Source of the DNA: Spirometra erinaceieuropaei
Lineage: Eukaryota > Platyhelminthes > Cestoda > Diphyllobothriidea > Diphyllobothriidae
DNA: 64,000 nucleotides
Direction of reading: 5' to 3'
Assembly (NCBI GenBank): GCA_902702965.1
Contig: CACRXP010000225.1
Location: forward strand, 193,116 to 257,115
Made by a program: the position numbers and the translations under genes. The notes beneath the pieces were generated by a model. The model saw only the letters and a list, made by a program, of their open reading frames with translations, searched no databases and was not told the origin of the DNA. Of the stretch, positions 21,245-32,600 are shown one piece after another; position 1 is the stretch's first letter; every line of letters starts with the position of its first letter.

Positions 21245-21540
21245 CTAGCCGGCGGTTGTCTGCCGCAGGTTTTCGTGAATGCGCATGTGGCCTAACAGGC
21301 CCATGCGGGGAGTTAATGTGTGGGTACAGTGGGGACAAGTGAGGCGGATGCGGCAAGTGTACGTTGGCATTCCAGGCATTGGTTCGCCAGTCTTTGTGCT
21401 ATTGATTCGCAAGTGGCCGACCAGGCCGATGCGCGAGGTGAATGCACGGGGACAATGTGGACAGCTGTGACCCCGAATATGAAATAGCACCTAGGAGTGG
21501 TGTTTTGCAATTTGGACAGATGGGTAGCTGGCACACGGAA
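21245..21540 (-). CDS. C2H2 zinc-finger pair, C-terminal part of a repeat-encoded protein
   Basis: The minus-strand frame (21490-21245) encodes CPHCPRAFTSRIGLVGHLRI followed by Asn where the last zinc-binding His is expected, a ~24-residue linker (NSTKTGEPMPGMPTYTCRI), and a second complete finger, CPHCTHTLTPRMGLLGHMRI then His (C-x2-C-x12-H-x3-H). It stops after ENLRQTTAG. The frame upstream of 21490 is broken. Two related remnants at 14400-14590 and 8300-8560 show that this is dispersed repeat DNA, probably the 3' coding end of a retroelement, rather than a host transcription factor. Possible roles are nucleic-acid binding by the element protein, which is inferred. A fold-back MITE begins 40 bases beyond. 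Confidence 0.7.
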
Positions 21541-21580
21541 ACTCCATTTGAGCCTGGAGTTTTGGTTTGGGATCCCTGTA

Positions 21581-22005
21581 CATTAAGTGGGCTAACTCAT
21601 GAAATGTCAACCGAAATTCCTAAATGCGTTTTTCCCTCGAAAAGATTAAGTAAGTAGGGTTGTAAATCTAATCATCGTGAAGCGTTATTCTATAATAATT
21701 CGGTTACCGGGGGATGCGGTCTTTCGAACGAATTCTTTTCTGTCTGCATACAAAAACTAAACTCTCTGAAAAGTGGCCACTTAAGAAGCATGCATTTTTT
21801 TTTGCTGATATTCGGTGCCTTTAAAAAATTATTTATATTTCATGGGAAACATGCACAAAATATTCATTCTTTTGCTTATTCGATAGAAAATTATAGAAGT
21901 ATGCTGCACGGTGGTTAGTCTTACAAGTCTACCTAATTAATCCTTTCGAGATGAAAACGCATTTGAGAATTTCGACTAGCATTTCATGTTTTAGCCCACC
22001 TAATG
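21581..22005. mobile_element. Fold-back MITE, internally deleted short form
   Basis: Starts TA|CATTAAGTGGGCTAACTC at 21581 and ends TTTTAGCCCACCTAATG at 22005. The left arm proceeds normally to TATTCGATAGAAAATTA (21880s), then jumps directly to TATGCTGCACGGTGGTTAGT of the right arm, so the centre and half of the right arm are deleted. The termini read CATT rather than CAGT on both ends. Confidence 0.82.
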
Positions 22006-22189
22006 CAGGTTGTTGCACACCGGAGCCAACGTTCTACGACCGAGCCAGATCGCTGGGCACCATTCCCTTGTGGGCCTGCACTGTCCCCTTCGATGGATAC
22101 GTCCAATTAACATGGATAATTAAGGGTTGGAAGTGAAATAGGATGACAGGAGCCTAATGCATTACGGCAATTCGATCATCGCAAGCGAA

Positions 22190-22400
22190 GACGTCCAACG
22201 GCTACCCTACGGAGTGGTTGAAGCACCAACGACTTGCGCAGCACTTACCACACTACCTTCTCCCATAGCCGCCTGGTTCCGATGAAAATACCGATTCAGA
22301 ATGACTGTAGGGGGACTCCAGTGCAGGGTCTGACGAAGTCGAACAGCCCGTCTGCGCGTGCCACACACGATCTGATCCGACTTGCAAGTACCAGAGTTTC
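22190..22400 (+). repeat. Repeat B, diverged copy
   Basis: CGACTTGCGCAGCACTTACC, CCATAGCCGCCTGGTTCCGA, GAAGTCGAACAGCCCGTCTG and GTGCCACACACGATCTGATC match repeat B at 5560-5735 and 10660-10800. Its core is disrupted. Confidence 0.6.
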
Positions 22401-22992
22401 ACGGACGACGAGTCAGATCTTACATGGCAGGCGATGCCGCAAAGACCAGGTTGAGAAGAGACTATTGCACCCTGACCTTCAGTTCAAAGAACGGCCGATC
22501 TTATTGCGTCATACGCACATGCAGGCAAGGCGTAGTTTAGAAAAGACGTCTTATATGCTGTCGCAAGTGCATGGCGTTCAGATGACAGACCACCTTTGCG
22601 CGCGCCGGAAAGACCAGACTATGCACCCTTGGTCCCCGCCTATTCTGTGGAATTCATAACCGCTGGCTAATTTTAGAAGCGCGTTGGAGCGGAAATGGCG
22701 CGCATGGCATTCAAAGTATCTGACATGCATGGTGGAAAGGATGTTGCTTGACGGCAAAACGCAGCGACGTGAGTCAGTCATGCACTTCGTCTGAACTACC
22801 AGTAGTCGTTTGAAATATCTAAAGGGCCTCAAAGTCAGTGAACTTAGTTAAGAATCATTTGAAATTGCATTGCGTTCCAAAAATAAAATGTAAACTGGGC
22901 ACGTGTTTTGCGATCAGTGCGGGTAAGGGGAAGAGAAGTGTGAACTAATAAAGGTCCTGTCCCAGGGGTTCATATTGGAACGGAAGCACGAT
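22401..22992. other. No gene recognised
   Basis: Overlaps the open frames 22234-22659 (+) and 22578-22832 (-), neither with a domain. Composition falls from GC-rich to AT-rich towards the next MITE. Confidence 0.4.
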
Positions 22993-24944
22993 CAGTGACT
23001 GATCCCATGGAATGTTAACCGAAATTCTGAAATGCGTTTTCATTTGGGCAGGATTACCTAAGTGGGGTAAAAATAACGGCTATCATGCAGCCAAATCGCA
23101 GGATATTTCAGTCACGCCAGGATGCTGGTTGTTTAATGTCCTTTTTTGGTCGTCAGCAATAACCGCATTTCGGAAAAAATGAATACTTGCAGTAGGTGCA
23201 CCAACTCATGAAATGTCGTCCAAAATTCCAAAATGCGTTTTCGTTTTCAAAAGTCTAATTGAGTAGGATTTTAAAACTAGTCATCAGGCCGTACGATTCT
23301 ATAATGATTCACTCACCTCGAGATGCTAACTTTCGGGCGTATTTCTTTCCTGCCGCATGCAAAAACCAAACTCTGTAGAAAGTGACTACTTATATAGCAT
23401 GGATTTTTCTCGTTGATTTTTGGTGTCTGTAAAAATTCAATTATACTTCATGGGAAACACTCAAAAACATATTCATTTTTTACTCATTCGGTAGAAAATT
23501 ACGTCTTCTTCCAATTTTGTACTCGAAGGAGGGGTATGACCTGGTTTTCAGAAACCTTTTCAATTCCCGAATAATTTTATTCCAGACCTGCCGCCACACT
23601 TGCGTTCAGTGTTTCCAAACAACAAACCGTATATTTTCTGCGTACGGAAAACCGTAAATTTCTTTATGGTATTAGGGAAGGCCATACGAGGTCCATAAAA
23701 TTTAGCACTGGATTTAAGCAATATTGCTAACTTTACAAGCCACATTTGTAAATAAACAGGCATGACGCTTAATGAATAACCATTTCACACTATTAAAAAG
23801 TCCCACAATTACGGACCTTTAAAGCCAAATTGTACCCTTTCTTTGAGTGTAAAATTTGAAGAGGACGTAATTTTCTACCGAATGAGCAAAAGAATGAATA
23901 TGTTTATGCGTGTTTTTTGTGAAATATAATTGAATTTTTAAGGGTATCGAAAATGAATGAGAAAAATCTATGCTTCATAAGTAGTCGTTTTCTACAGAGT
24001 GCGGTTTTTGCAAGCAACTCGTTTGAAAGTCAGCATTTTGAGGTAACGGAATTACTATAGAACTATGATGCGCGATAATTAGTTTTACAAAACTACATAA
24101 TTAGTCTTTTGGAAACAAAAACGCTTTTCGGAATTTCCGTTGAATTTTCACGAGTTATTTTAACTTCTGCATATAGCACGCATTTTTCCATCGATAGTTG
24201 GCGCCCGAATATATTCAAATAATGTTATAGGCAGTGGACTCAAAAATGCACATTTTTACACCTTTGGTAGCAAATGGGACCTTTTTCAAATTCTGTGCTC
24301 AAAAAGGTATATTTCAGTTTAAAAGTTTTTTTTCGATCTCCGAATCATTCTAAACCCTTTTGGCCGCTGCATTTGCCTCTAGGAGCTACAGCCTTGAAGC
24401 TATATGGCATTCACTTAAGAAAAATCATACATTTCTGTGGACTGCTGAGAAGACGTTATACAGGTTCAATAAATTTCGCAATGTGTGTTCGCCACTGTTG
24501 TGCACTTCATAAGGAACATCAATAAACGGAAACAGACCATGCATTTTGAATGGACATTTCCCGGTCTAAAAAACTCATCGTTGGAGGATTTTCAAAAATC
24601 AAAAAATATCCTCTCTTCAAGCATAAAATTTAAAGGCGGCGTGATTTTATTAATAAATAAATAAAAAGAACGTCTTTGTGCATGTTTTCTATGAAATGTA
24701 TTTGAATTTTAGGGCTACCCAAAAACAAGTCGGAAACGCATAATATATAAGTGGACATTTTTTAGCGAGTATAATCTCTGCAGGCGACCATGAAAAACCG
24801 CGTTCAAATCCCGACATCCTGAATTATCTTGGGCTCGGGCTGCATGATAATCACTATTCTAACCTCCCGCCCTAAGTTATCCTTTCTACTTAGAAACACA
24901 CTTCAGAATTTCGGTAAACATTTCATGAGACTGACCACCGGCAG
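22993..24944. mobile_element. Older fold-back MITE, interrupted by a younger copy
   Basis: The left end CAGTGACTGATCCCATGGAA lies at about 22993 and the right end is GAATTTCGGTAAACATTTCA, GAGACTGACCACCGGCAGT. The left arm breaks off at GAAAAAATGAATACTT (23187), and the same arm resumes at TATAGCACGCATTTTTCCAT (24171) after a complete second MITE. Second-arm landmarks (TTATTAATAAATAAA, GCATGTTTTCTATGAAATG, AATCCCGACATCCTGAA) follow to 24900. Confidence 0.78.
23190..24169. mobile_element. Fold-back MITE nested in an older MITE
   Basis: Begins CAGTAGGTGCACCAACTC and ends CACGAGTTATTTTAACTTCTG. Left arm, centre (TTCAGTGTTTCCAAACAACA) and inverted right arm are all present. Flanks are TG and CA, each one transition away from TA. 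The joined outer sequence restores the older element's arm, which shows insertion order. Confidence 0.85.
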
Positions 24945-25344
24945 TTAAATTGAACGAGGCTGTGAGTTACCAGAAGAGACCATGTTCGCTGAGAGAGGCA
25001 TACATCTACTCCGACGTTTACAGTGGTAGTTCCGACTGCTCAGCTTCATAGACTGGTGAATCCTGTGAGCGATGCACCCAGACAGAACACGCGAATCTCT
25101 GTCCTGCCAGTCACTGATAAGAGGAGCGGGAATAACGCTGTCTGCGGCCGAACTGAGACGCTGGATTCCCACAAGGTTGGCAATGTGGGGACGGAAGTGG
25201 GAAGGGGGATGACCGGCAAACCCTTTGGCACAGCAAGCTGTGCGCGGGACTCACCAATGTTGAAGCCCAGGTGGAGGGTTTGTTAAGTGAAACATCAACA
25301 CCCAAGTGGTCATCTTCTAAAGCGTATCCCACTCTTCCTGTATC
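24945..25344. other. No gene recognised
   Basis: Competing open frames on both strands (25023-25286 +, 25111-25434 -) without domains. The latter runs into a MITE. Confidence 0.4.
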
Positions 25345-25352
25345 GGGAGTTT

Positions 25353-25753
25353 GGTGACGATAGGGTTTAGGACCCGCAAGTAGACGGCGACTACAAAAAT
25401 ATGCCTTAAATATCAGCGTGACTGTAAACATCACTTATTATTCACCGTTCCCATTGTTTTAACATCTCTTCCCTTCCTGACTAAATGGGGACTTACAAGC
25501 GGCGCTTTATTCAAAGTCCATTATTTTTAAAAATTGCTTTTTGTTTATTTTCTAGTTATCGCGCTCACTTTCTTTGCCACGTGACAGCGTACAATAAGAT
25601 TTTCGATAGAAAATGTCACATATTTCCTGTGTTTTCTTGCTCTCCGTCCTGTGTGTTGACTCACTCGTAAAACCCCCTCTACCATCATCTCATGTAAGAC
25701 ACGATCCACAGGCTAGCTTAAGTTAATTGTGGATCTTACACCCTATCGCTGCC
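25353..25753 (+). mobile_element. GG-ended MITE with 8-bp target duplication, copy 1 (401 bp)
   Basis: Inverted ends are GGTGACGATAGGGTTTAGGA at the left and the complement of GGCAGCGATAGGGTGTAAGA at the right. The flanking 8-mers GGGAGTTT (25345-25352) and GGTAGTTC (25754-25761) match at 6 of 8. The interior matches copy 3 in inverse orientation (CAAGCGGCGCTTTATTCAAA; CCACAGGCTAGCTTAAGTTA) and copy 2 in part (CTCGTAAAACCCC). There is no coding capacity. GG ends plus 8-bp duplications resemble Merlin-type elements, though hAT or P-like origin cannot be excluded. Confidence 0.82.
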
Positions 25754-25761
25754 GGTAGTTC

Positions 25762-25965
25762 TTAATCCAAAAGAGCCTAATCCCAGGCTACTCAAGCCTG
25801 AGGCTGCGTATGACTGGCTGACGACAATAAACAAACCATAAATTTCCGTCTCAACCTCCCTTGTCTTTGTCATTACTGCTTGCTGCACGACTGTTGTTCG
25901 TTATTCCGCTGCCAGAAAGGCTATAGATTGAACTCCAAGGTCCAGCGGGACGAGCAAATCCCGTA
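25762..25965 (+). mobile_element. Diverged SINE fragment (tRNA-Arg type)
   Basis: GGCTGCGTATGACTGGCTGA, CGACAATAAACAAACC and ACCTCCCTTGTCTTTGTCAT follow the core order of the SINE (GGTATGACTGGCTGACGACGG .. TCCCTTGTCTTTG). The head is too eroded to name A and B boxes with certainty. Confidence 0.55.
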
Positions 25966-25969
25966 ACCC

Positions 25970-26950
25970 GACCAATGAACACTATCACATGAACTGTTAA
26001 TGGACATTCTGAAATGCGCTTCCAACCCCAAAAGATCACATAAGTACGGTTGTTATACCGACCATCGAGCAGCATGAACGTAAAATATTTTAGCGACATC
26101 AGGATACCGGCTTTTGAATAAGCTTCTTTTCAGCTGTCTTCAAAACCCACACTCCGCTAAAAATGGCTACATCAGTAGCAGGAATTTTTCTTCTTGATTT
26201 TCTGTGTCCTTACAGATTCAAATATATTCCTTGGAAAACACATATGAAAGTATTCGATCCTTTACTTTTGTCGTAGCAAATTACGTCTTCTTTAAATTTC
26301 ATACCTGAAGGAGGAGTATCTTTAGGTCTTAAATAGTTTATTTTTATTAAATGTTTTTATGAATATGAAGTGTCCACGTATTTAGACATTCATTACTGTT
26401 GCTTGTAAAGTATAAAATATGGTTCAAATTCACTGCAAAATTTTATGAGCCCCCATATGATTCATTTTTAATAATGCATGGAGATATATGATCTCCCGAA
26501 CACGAACAATATATAACTTATAGTCCGGAAACCCTGAATGCAAGTCTAAAGGCAGGTCCGGTTTAAAAATAGTTGAGAATGAAAAATTCTTTTGGAAATG
26601 AATAATACTGCTTGGTTAAGTGTGAAAGTTAAATAGGGCGTAATTAGCTGCCAATTGGGCAAAAGAAAAAAACAATTTCGTGCATGCTTTCCATAAAATA
26701 TATTTAAACTCATAAAGACATCGGAAATCAATATCGAAAACGCATGCTATTAAGCAGCCCTTTTTACAGAGTGTGGTTTTTGCAGACGACTGGAACATAG
26801 TTTGTTTTAAAACCGGCATCCTGCTTTGACTGAGATATCTTGGTATTCTGCCGTAAGACCATGCCTCTACCTGAGTTACCTTTTCGAATCGGATACAAAT
26901 TTCGAAATTTCGGTTAGTATCTCATGAGATAACTCATCTTCCCTAGTCCT
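25970..26950. mobile_element. Fold-back MITE, old copy with eroded ends
   Basis: Left arm is GACATTCTGAAATGCGCTTC, GATACCGGCTTTTGAATAAG and TTACGTCTTCTTTAAATTTC. The centre (AACCCTGAATGCAAGTCTAA) is followed by the inverted arm GTGTGGTTTTTGCAGACGAC, AAAACCGGCATCCTG and AAATTTCGGTTAGTATCTCATGAG split by one change. Terminal CAGT/ACTG are no longer clear on the left. Confidence 0.78.
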
Positions 26951-28510
26951 ACAGTCAGGCTACGTCGGTGAACGTCTCGTCGCGAGAGACACCGCGCACA
27001 AATGTTGATTGATATACCACACACGCAGCATGGGACAGGTGGTTTGTCGATTTCCTTGCCTCTGTCTGCGAGGGGTTCGGCCCATCACTGCGTTCCTCAT
27101 GTTCGTCCTGGTATATACTCCAGTTCTGATTGCTGAGCATTCTACTTCCCTCAAAAATCAAAATGCGAGAATTTGGAGTAGTGCTAATGAGTTAACTGAA
27201 CTACTCGCACATTTAAAACTTTAAAATTTGGCTGAGGAATTTCTGCCAAGTCATTTCAGTCACAAAAAGATTCTACTCCATGTCGGAACTTATCCAGTGA
27301 ACGTTTTGGATAAGCTATGGCCACTTTCTGAAAATGGTTTTGACGGACTGTCTATCTAGCAAACCCAAGATTGTGGAATGTTTAATATTGTAAGGTTCTT
27401 CGTTACTAGTCTTTTATATCAGTATATTTTAGGGTATAGGTATTTATGTTTGAGTTACGTGTGATGATTTTCCTCGATGGGCGCTTCGATATATGAATCC
27501 CCCTGCAGTGCCTTTTTAGTGCAATAAGACGAGCATGCGGCGTAAACAAGACTTTCGTTTTTTGTATGTTTAGGGACATCCACGTTTCGCCTCATAAAAG
27601 AGGCCTGTTAAGACCAGAGGTTCGCCATTTATCCTTTAGTCGCCTGTTGGACAAATGTCCGATCTTTACACAGCGATTTTTAAATACCAAAATTGGATTC
27701 TCGTATGTTTCGTTTTTTGCGGTTTGCTTTGCTTCCCGACTTAAACCCCGTTTATTGAAAAAGGTTCACTTACTGCTGCCGACTCTGAATTTATTTGGTT
27801 CCGAAATATCCTCGATTCAATTTTCACTTTTAATGACAGTTCTAATAAGAGGAGAGGGGTAAAAGGAAGAACGAAAGTTGTAATAAAAACGGGTCGATAG
27901 ACGTAAAAAACATTAATTCCACTGGTGTTCAATATGCTCCTCAAAAGTATATGTATGCTGACCCCGCAGTTCATGGTGAGGCGGGGCAGTTGAGCATGCC
28001 TCTTGCATAACATGGGTCTGAATGCGCAGATGTTTTCGACGAGAAGCAGTGTCGCCACTGTCTGCAGACAGCCGATGACAAACTCTTCTGCCCGAGGGGT
28101 CGGTAGTCTGTCTTGCAAAGCGATGACCGGCCATTTGTTACCAAGTCAGGCAACCTCCTGCCGTGCTGGGCATCGCCCCGACGGGGTGGAGACACGAACA
28201 GTCACCTAACTGTCCCCACCCCCGGCTGCCCTCCCTCCCGCTACCCGTAAAGGGCTAAATATGTCCCAGACAAGGCACAGTCAGACAAGTAACATGTGAT
28301 GACGAGTCATCATCCTAGGGTAATAGGTAGTCCGGAGACTGCTGTGTTGTGTCAGCTTCCAGTTACTTTGTTACGCAAGAAATGTGCGTTTAGATGGTGC
28401 CGCTAAACTAACTTATTTCAGTCAAGTGAAAAATGATAGGAAACATCGGTCGATCCAAGAATTGTGGGTCGGTGCCAAAACTGGCAGTTGGTGCTTGCGT
28501 TTCTCCGTGA
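26951..28510. other. No gene recognised
   Basis: Several open frames (27009-27224, 27566-27862 +; 27741-28118, 27971-28195 -) lack domains and overlap on opposite strands. 28080-28260 is GC-rich. No element termini are visible. Confidence 0.4.
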
Positions 28511-28518
28511 GAGTTGAC

Positions 28519-28876
28519 GGGAACGATAGGGTGTAAGACCTACTACTAACTTAAGCTAGCCTGTGGACCGTGCCATACGTTGAGTGGTGGTAACACACAG
28601 GAGAGGGAGCAAAAAGACACGGAAAACAAAATAAATTTCTGCCATTTGGCAAAGAAAGTGGGCGCGGTAATTAAAAAAAACGAACAAAAAGCGATTTTTT
28701 AAAAAATAACGGACTTTGAATAAAGCGCCGCTTGTAAGTTCACATTTAGTCAGGAAGGGAAGGGAGTTTTAAACAATAGAAATGATGAATAATGGGCGAT
28801 GTTTGCAGTCCTACTGAATTTTAGTGCTTAATTTTGTGATTATCATCCACTTGTGGTTTTACACCCTATTGTTATC
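28519..28876 (-). mobile_element. GG-ended MITE with 8-bp target duplication, copy 3 (358 bp)
   Basis: Starts GGGAACGATAGGGTGTAAGA and ends TTTTACACCCTATTGTTATC. Flanking 8-mers GAGTTGAC (28511-28518) and AAGTTGAC (28877-28884) match at 7 of 8. It is inverted relative to the copy at 25353, for example CTTTGAATAAAGCGCCGCTT here is the complement of that copy's interior. Together the two form a spaced inverted repeat about 2.8 kb apart. Confidence 0.85.
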
Positions 28877-28884
28877 AAGTTGAC

Positions 28885-29769
28885 AAGGGACGTCAATTTT
28901 GTTGTAAAGTACCTACACGCAGACACAGCTTCACACCTGTTACCTGTCTAAAATAGTCGGAATTCAAGTGCGTTAATAGCGAAGAACTGAGAAAATTTAT
29001 TTCCCGACATATGCAAGGGCACATCAACCACATTCCCAGGGAATCAAAAAAATAGGGCTCTGCTCGATGAGTCAGTCAACATTTACGTCAGTTGGTGCAA
29101 CTAGGTACGGCGAATATTGTCTGAATAATGGTTAACAGCATGATGCAAGCCGAGGGAAATAAATTTGACTTTTATGTCAAATTCCACATATATCATCAGA
29201 TTTTCGTGGAACTGGTAGTTCACTCCCCAGAGTAAAGCGCAGTACAACAAGGATGAGTAAAAGGGCTACATTAAGATTGAATTATTGCAGTTTGGCGACG
29301 ATGATCGGTGAACGTCAAAAATTCTAAACAGTAACTATATTCAGAATTTATATTCAGTAATTATATCTGCTCTCCATAATTGTTTAACGATAATTATCCG
29401 CTAGACGGATTAGAGTAAACTTGCTTTAAACAAGAACCCTTTAAGACATAAATTTATGGCCAAAGGAACAGAAGAGGCGGGACAAAACATGGAAACGACT
29501 ATAATTCGCTTGCTATTTTTAGGCTTTTCAGGGGCATTGGAATTTTAGCATAGCCTTCCTCACCGGCCAATACGTTTCAGCATGCAAAAACTAAACAACT
29601 GTAGCCTCCCGCAAATGACCTTTAGCACTTTTCCAGTCCATGATTTAAGCTGTAAGTGGAATATATGCATTCAGCTGACCCACATGTGGGAACACGGTGG
29701 GGTTCAAATTCACGACAACAAGGCAAGACTTGAGTACAGTCAACATCCTAACCGTCTGGGCTTTGGAAC
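28885..29769. other. No gene recognised
   Basis: AT-rich sequence; no open frame with a domain and no repeat match noted. Confidence 0.4.
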
Positions 29770-29835
29770 CTCGTTGCTCATGTGGCTAGAGCGTTGGCTG
29801 CACTCAATCCTTTTTGGTTCCAATTCTACAAAGGC
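29770..29835 (+). other. tRNA-Cys-like sequence (SINE head or tRNA pseudogene)
   Basis: GTTGCTCATGTGGCTAGAGC resembles a D-arm/A-box, GTTGGCTGCACTCAATC gives a CTGCACT anticodon loop (GCA, Cys), and TTGGTTCCAATTC resembles a B box. The anticodon-to-T-arm distance is short and no acceptor stem pairs, so it is not a functional tRNA gene. A polymerase-III-derived retroposon is likely. Confidence 0.35.
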
Positions 29836-30530
29836 CGTCGAGTTCCTCATTGTTGTTTCAACTAAGTCATTCAGATCGACCAAAGATGTCTATTAAAGAG
29901 CGAGTCTGGTAGTCAACTGGTAAATTTTAGGTTGGCAGTTTCGAACATTCCTTTTTCAGCGGTCAGCTAGCTGCATCAAAATTGTGCGTTGCATACGTTG
30001 CAGTGGGATAAGCATGCAATTTAACCCAATCGTGAATAAACTCACGCCCTCGATCGAGGCCTCCTAGTTCAAGCCGTAAGAACGTTGGTTGTAGTTGGGC
30101 TCTGCCCTTGATATCATGCGTCCGAATCCCATTCAGGCTGCCAAATTATTGTTACAAAGGGGCCCAGCTGAATTATGAAAATCGACCAGAAATGCATGAA
30201 TGTCTTCCCTGAGTTGTTAGAACGCGTTTTTTAACGTTTTTCGTCCATGCCACGCTCTCTTTCGTACTGCCTTGACCAGCTGGGCACACTTTTTATTTCT
30301 CATTTCCTTGTTCCACGGAACACCGGGAAGGTTTGCATGAAAGGAGCGTTTATCGATCTGACCTGGTTTGAGGATGTAGTGCAGGCGGTGCGTTCTGGAT
30401 GCGCACTATGTGATCTGCCTGATGAACTGTGCGGATGGGCCTCTAGGGGATCATGTTGGGCACGTAAAACTTTGTGCATTTTATGTGGTCGCCTACATCA
30501 TTTCGGGTAATGTCTTTTTTACACAAAATA
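29836..30530. other. Possible retroposon body, no gene
   Basis: The open frame 30247-30510 shows no domain. The stretch begins with the tRNA-like head and contains AGAAATGCATGAATGTCTTC and AACGTTTTTCGTCCATG, which may be the body of the same retroposon. No second copy in the window proves it. Confidence 0.3.
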
Positions 30531-31196
30531 CAGTAGGTGGGCTAACTCACGAAATATCCGCCGAAATTCCGGAATGTGTTTTCGTTCCGAAAAGACTAAT
30601 TAAGAAGGGTTGCGAAAGTAATCATCTTGCGGCATAATTCTATAATAATTCAGCTACCTCAGGATGTCAACTTTCAAATGAAATTCTTTGCGGCTGCATG
30701 CAGGAACTAATTTTTGTAAAAAAATGACTACTTATTTGGCATGCATTTTTCTCATTGATCATCGATACCTCTAAAAACTCGGTTATATCTCATAGAAAAA
30801 ATGCATAAAAATATTCATTATCTTGCTCATTCGGTAGAAAATCACATCTTCCAATTTTATACTTGAAGGAAGAATATAATTCGGTGTTAAAAAATATCTA
30901 ATTATAAAATTTTTTAATAACGTTAAATGGCAGTTCATAAAACGTAGTGTCTCTGCATTTACCATTGTGGCTTATAAAGTTAACAATATGGCTCGGATTC
31001 ATTGCTATGTTTTATGAACCCCATATAGCCTCCTCTAAATACCCTAGAGAAACGCATGGTTTTCCGTACACGGAAAATATACGGCCAGTAGTTTTGAAGC
31101 CCTGATGCGAGTGTAACGACTGGTTGGGTTCAGGATTATTTGACAAATTACGTATTTCGGAATTTCGGTTGACATTTCACGAGTTGCTAAACTAAT
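30531..31196. mobile_element. Fold-back MITE, right arm deleted
   Basis: Starts TA|CAGTAGGTGGGCTAACTC at 30531, has left arm and centre (ACACGGAAAATATACGGCCA; GCGAGTGTAACGACTGGTTG), then jumps to TACGTATTTCGGAATTTCGG and ends near CACGAGTTGCTAAACTAATG|TA. Most of the second arm is missing. Confidence 0.82.
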
Positions 31197-32165
31197 GTAT
31201 ACTTCTGAGTGATTTTACTGGGCCAAAGTTTCATAAATTTGAGTTTAAATCTACGTTACACTGTATTCCGGCACATTTCCTGCCTTAATATTTGTCCTCT
31301 ACCAAGTTTGTGTATTTATACATGCTTTTCTACCACGGGAGAGTAATCTAAACTTTAAAATTTCACTGAAAGCCTGTCGTACTTCAAACTTTATTTTTTT
31401 CTTGCGCAGGAGCAGGATGCAAATAGCACGCTATTTTGAGAAATTTGAACATTTTGTAGATTTTAAAGAGTCAGTTTTGTTAATTTTTGTAAATGGGTGT
31501 TCCCAAAAATTCAATAACACCTACAGGCAACTTTTGCTTAAATATATTGATATTTTCCCGTCAGTTAAGAATATTCCATAAGAAACCATGTAAAGGCCCA
31601 TCATTAAAGAAGTATGTTGATTTTCGACATTACGGCTACATATTTTCGAATACTCTTGTTTCTGTTAATACGGAATTTGGAAACGGAACGGAGAGATTAT
31701 TAATAGTTTTTGAGCGGTTTCTTAATATTCATGCGGCCACTAAGTGTTTGGTTTAAAATCGTAAAACCGAGTGCAAAGGTGAGAAAAAGTAGCACGAACG
31801 ACTGAAATGTAAAAAGAACAGGCAGTTCCTTTGATTTCAGCGGCGAAATTATTTGAATATTTCAGGGAAGTGGAAGTTTCGATCACGTTCCCTAATTTTC
31901 TATTTAGCTTAACCTTAGAAAACGGTAATGCATATGGCCGTCCGCCAGCGAAGGTCCTTATCAAGGGGCTTTTTAGGAGGCAGCTTATTAGAGAGATTTT
32001 CATTAGATACAAAGCACATTCATCATCGTCATTCGTTGTGAACATTCATTTTACGTCAGCGATGAGTTAAATTGTTTAGCGAGCCTTAATAAACGACCCA
32101 AACGACCACCTACATGCAAAGGTATGCCTATGAAACCAATACTTCGATAAATTATTTCTAGAAAT
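31197..32165. other. No gene recognised
   Basis: AT-rich sequence. Open frames 31493-31756 and 31831-32070 on the plus strand and 31740-32045 on the minus strand have no domain. The latter two are antisense to each other. Confidence 0.4.
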
Positions 32166-32169
32166 AATT

Positions 32170-32600
32170 TAGAGTAGATATGCAATCTCATGAAATGTTG
32201 AATGATTAATTAAGTGGGGCCGTCATGCTACTCGTCTTACCATACAATGATAAAACATCTCGGTCACGTCAGGATGCTGGCGCTCGAATAAACTTCTCAT
32301 TGAGCGCTTGGATAAGCTGCGTTCCCTAAAAATGACTACTCAAATGGCATGAATTGTTCCCATCGATTTGATACCTTTTAAAAAGAAAGATATCCTTTTG
32401 TCAAGCTCAAAAGTTGAAAAAGACGCAAATGTCGACCAAACTGTCAAAAGAAATATTTTTGTGCAAGTTTTTTATAAAAAATGTTTGAATCTATAAGGGT
32501 GTAGAAAGTTAATGGGCGAAATTCATACTACCTAGGTAGTAATTTCTGCGGAATGCAGTTTACACAAGCGGTCGATAAGGAGCCGTATGTAAAAATTTTT
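32170..32600. mobile_element. Fold-back MITE, degraded and shortened
   Basis: Carries AATCTCATGAAATGTTGAAT, TGATTAATTAAGTGGGGCCG, GTCAGGATGCTGGCGCTCGA and AAAAATGACTACTCAAATGG, then an inverted return (CATACTACCTAGGTAGTAAT, TGCGGAATGCAGTTTACACA). The ends are gone. Confidence 0.7.

Noticed and set aside
25353..28876. A single 3.5-kb DNA transposon with ~380-bp inverted ends
   Set aside because: Each arm has its own 20-bp inverted ends and its own 8-mer flanks, and no transposase frame lies between them.
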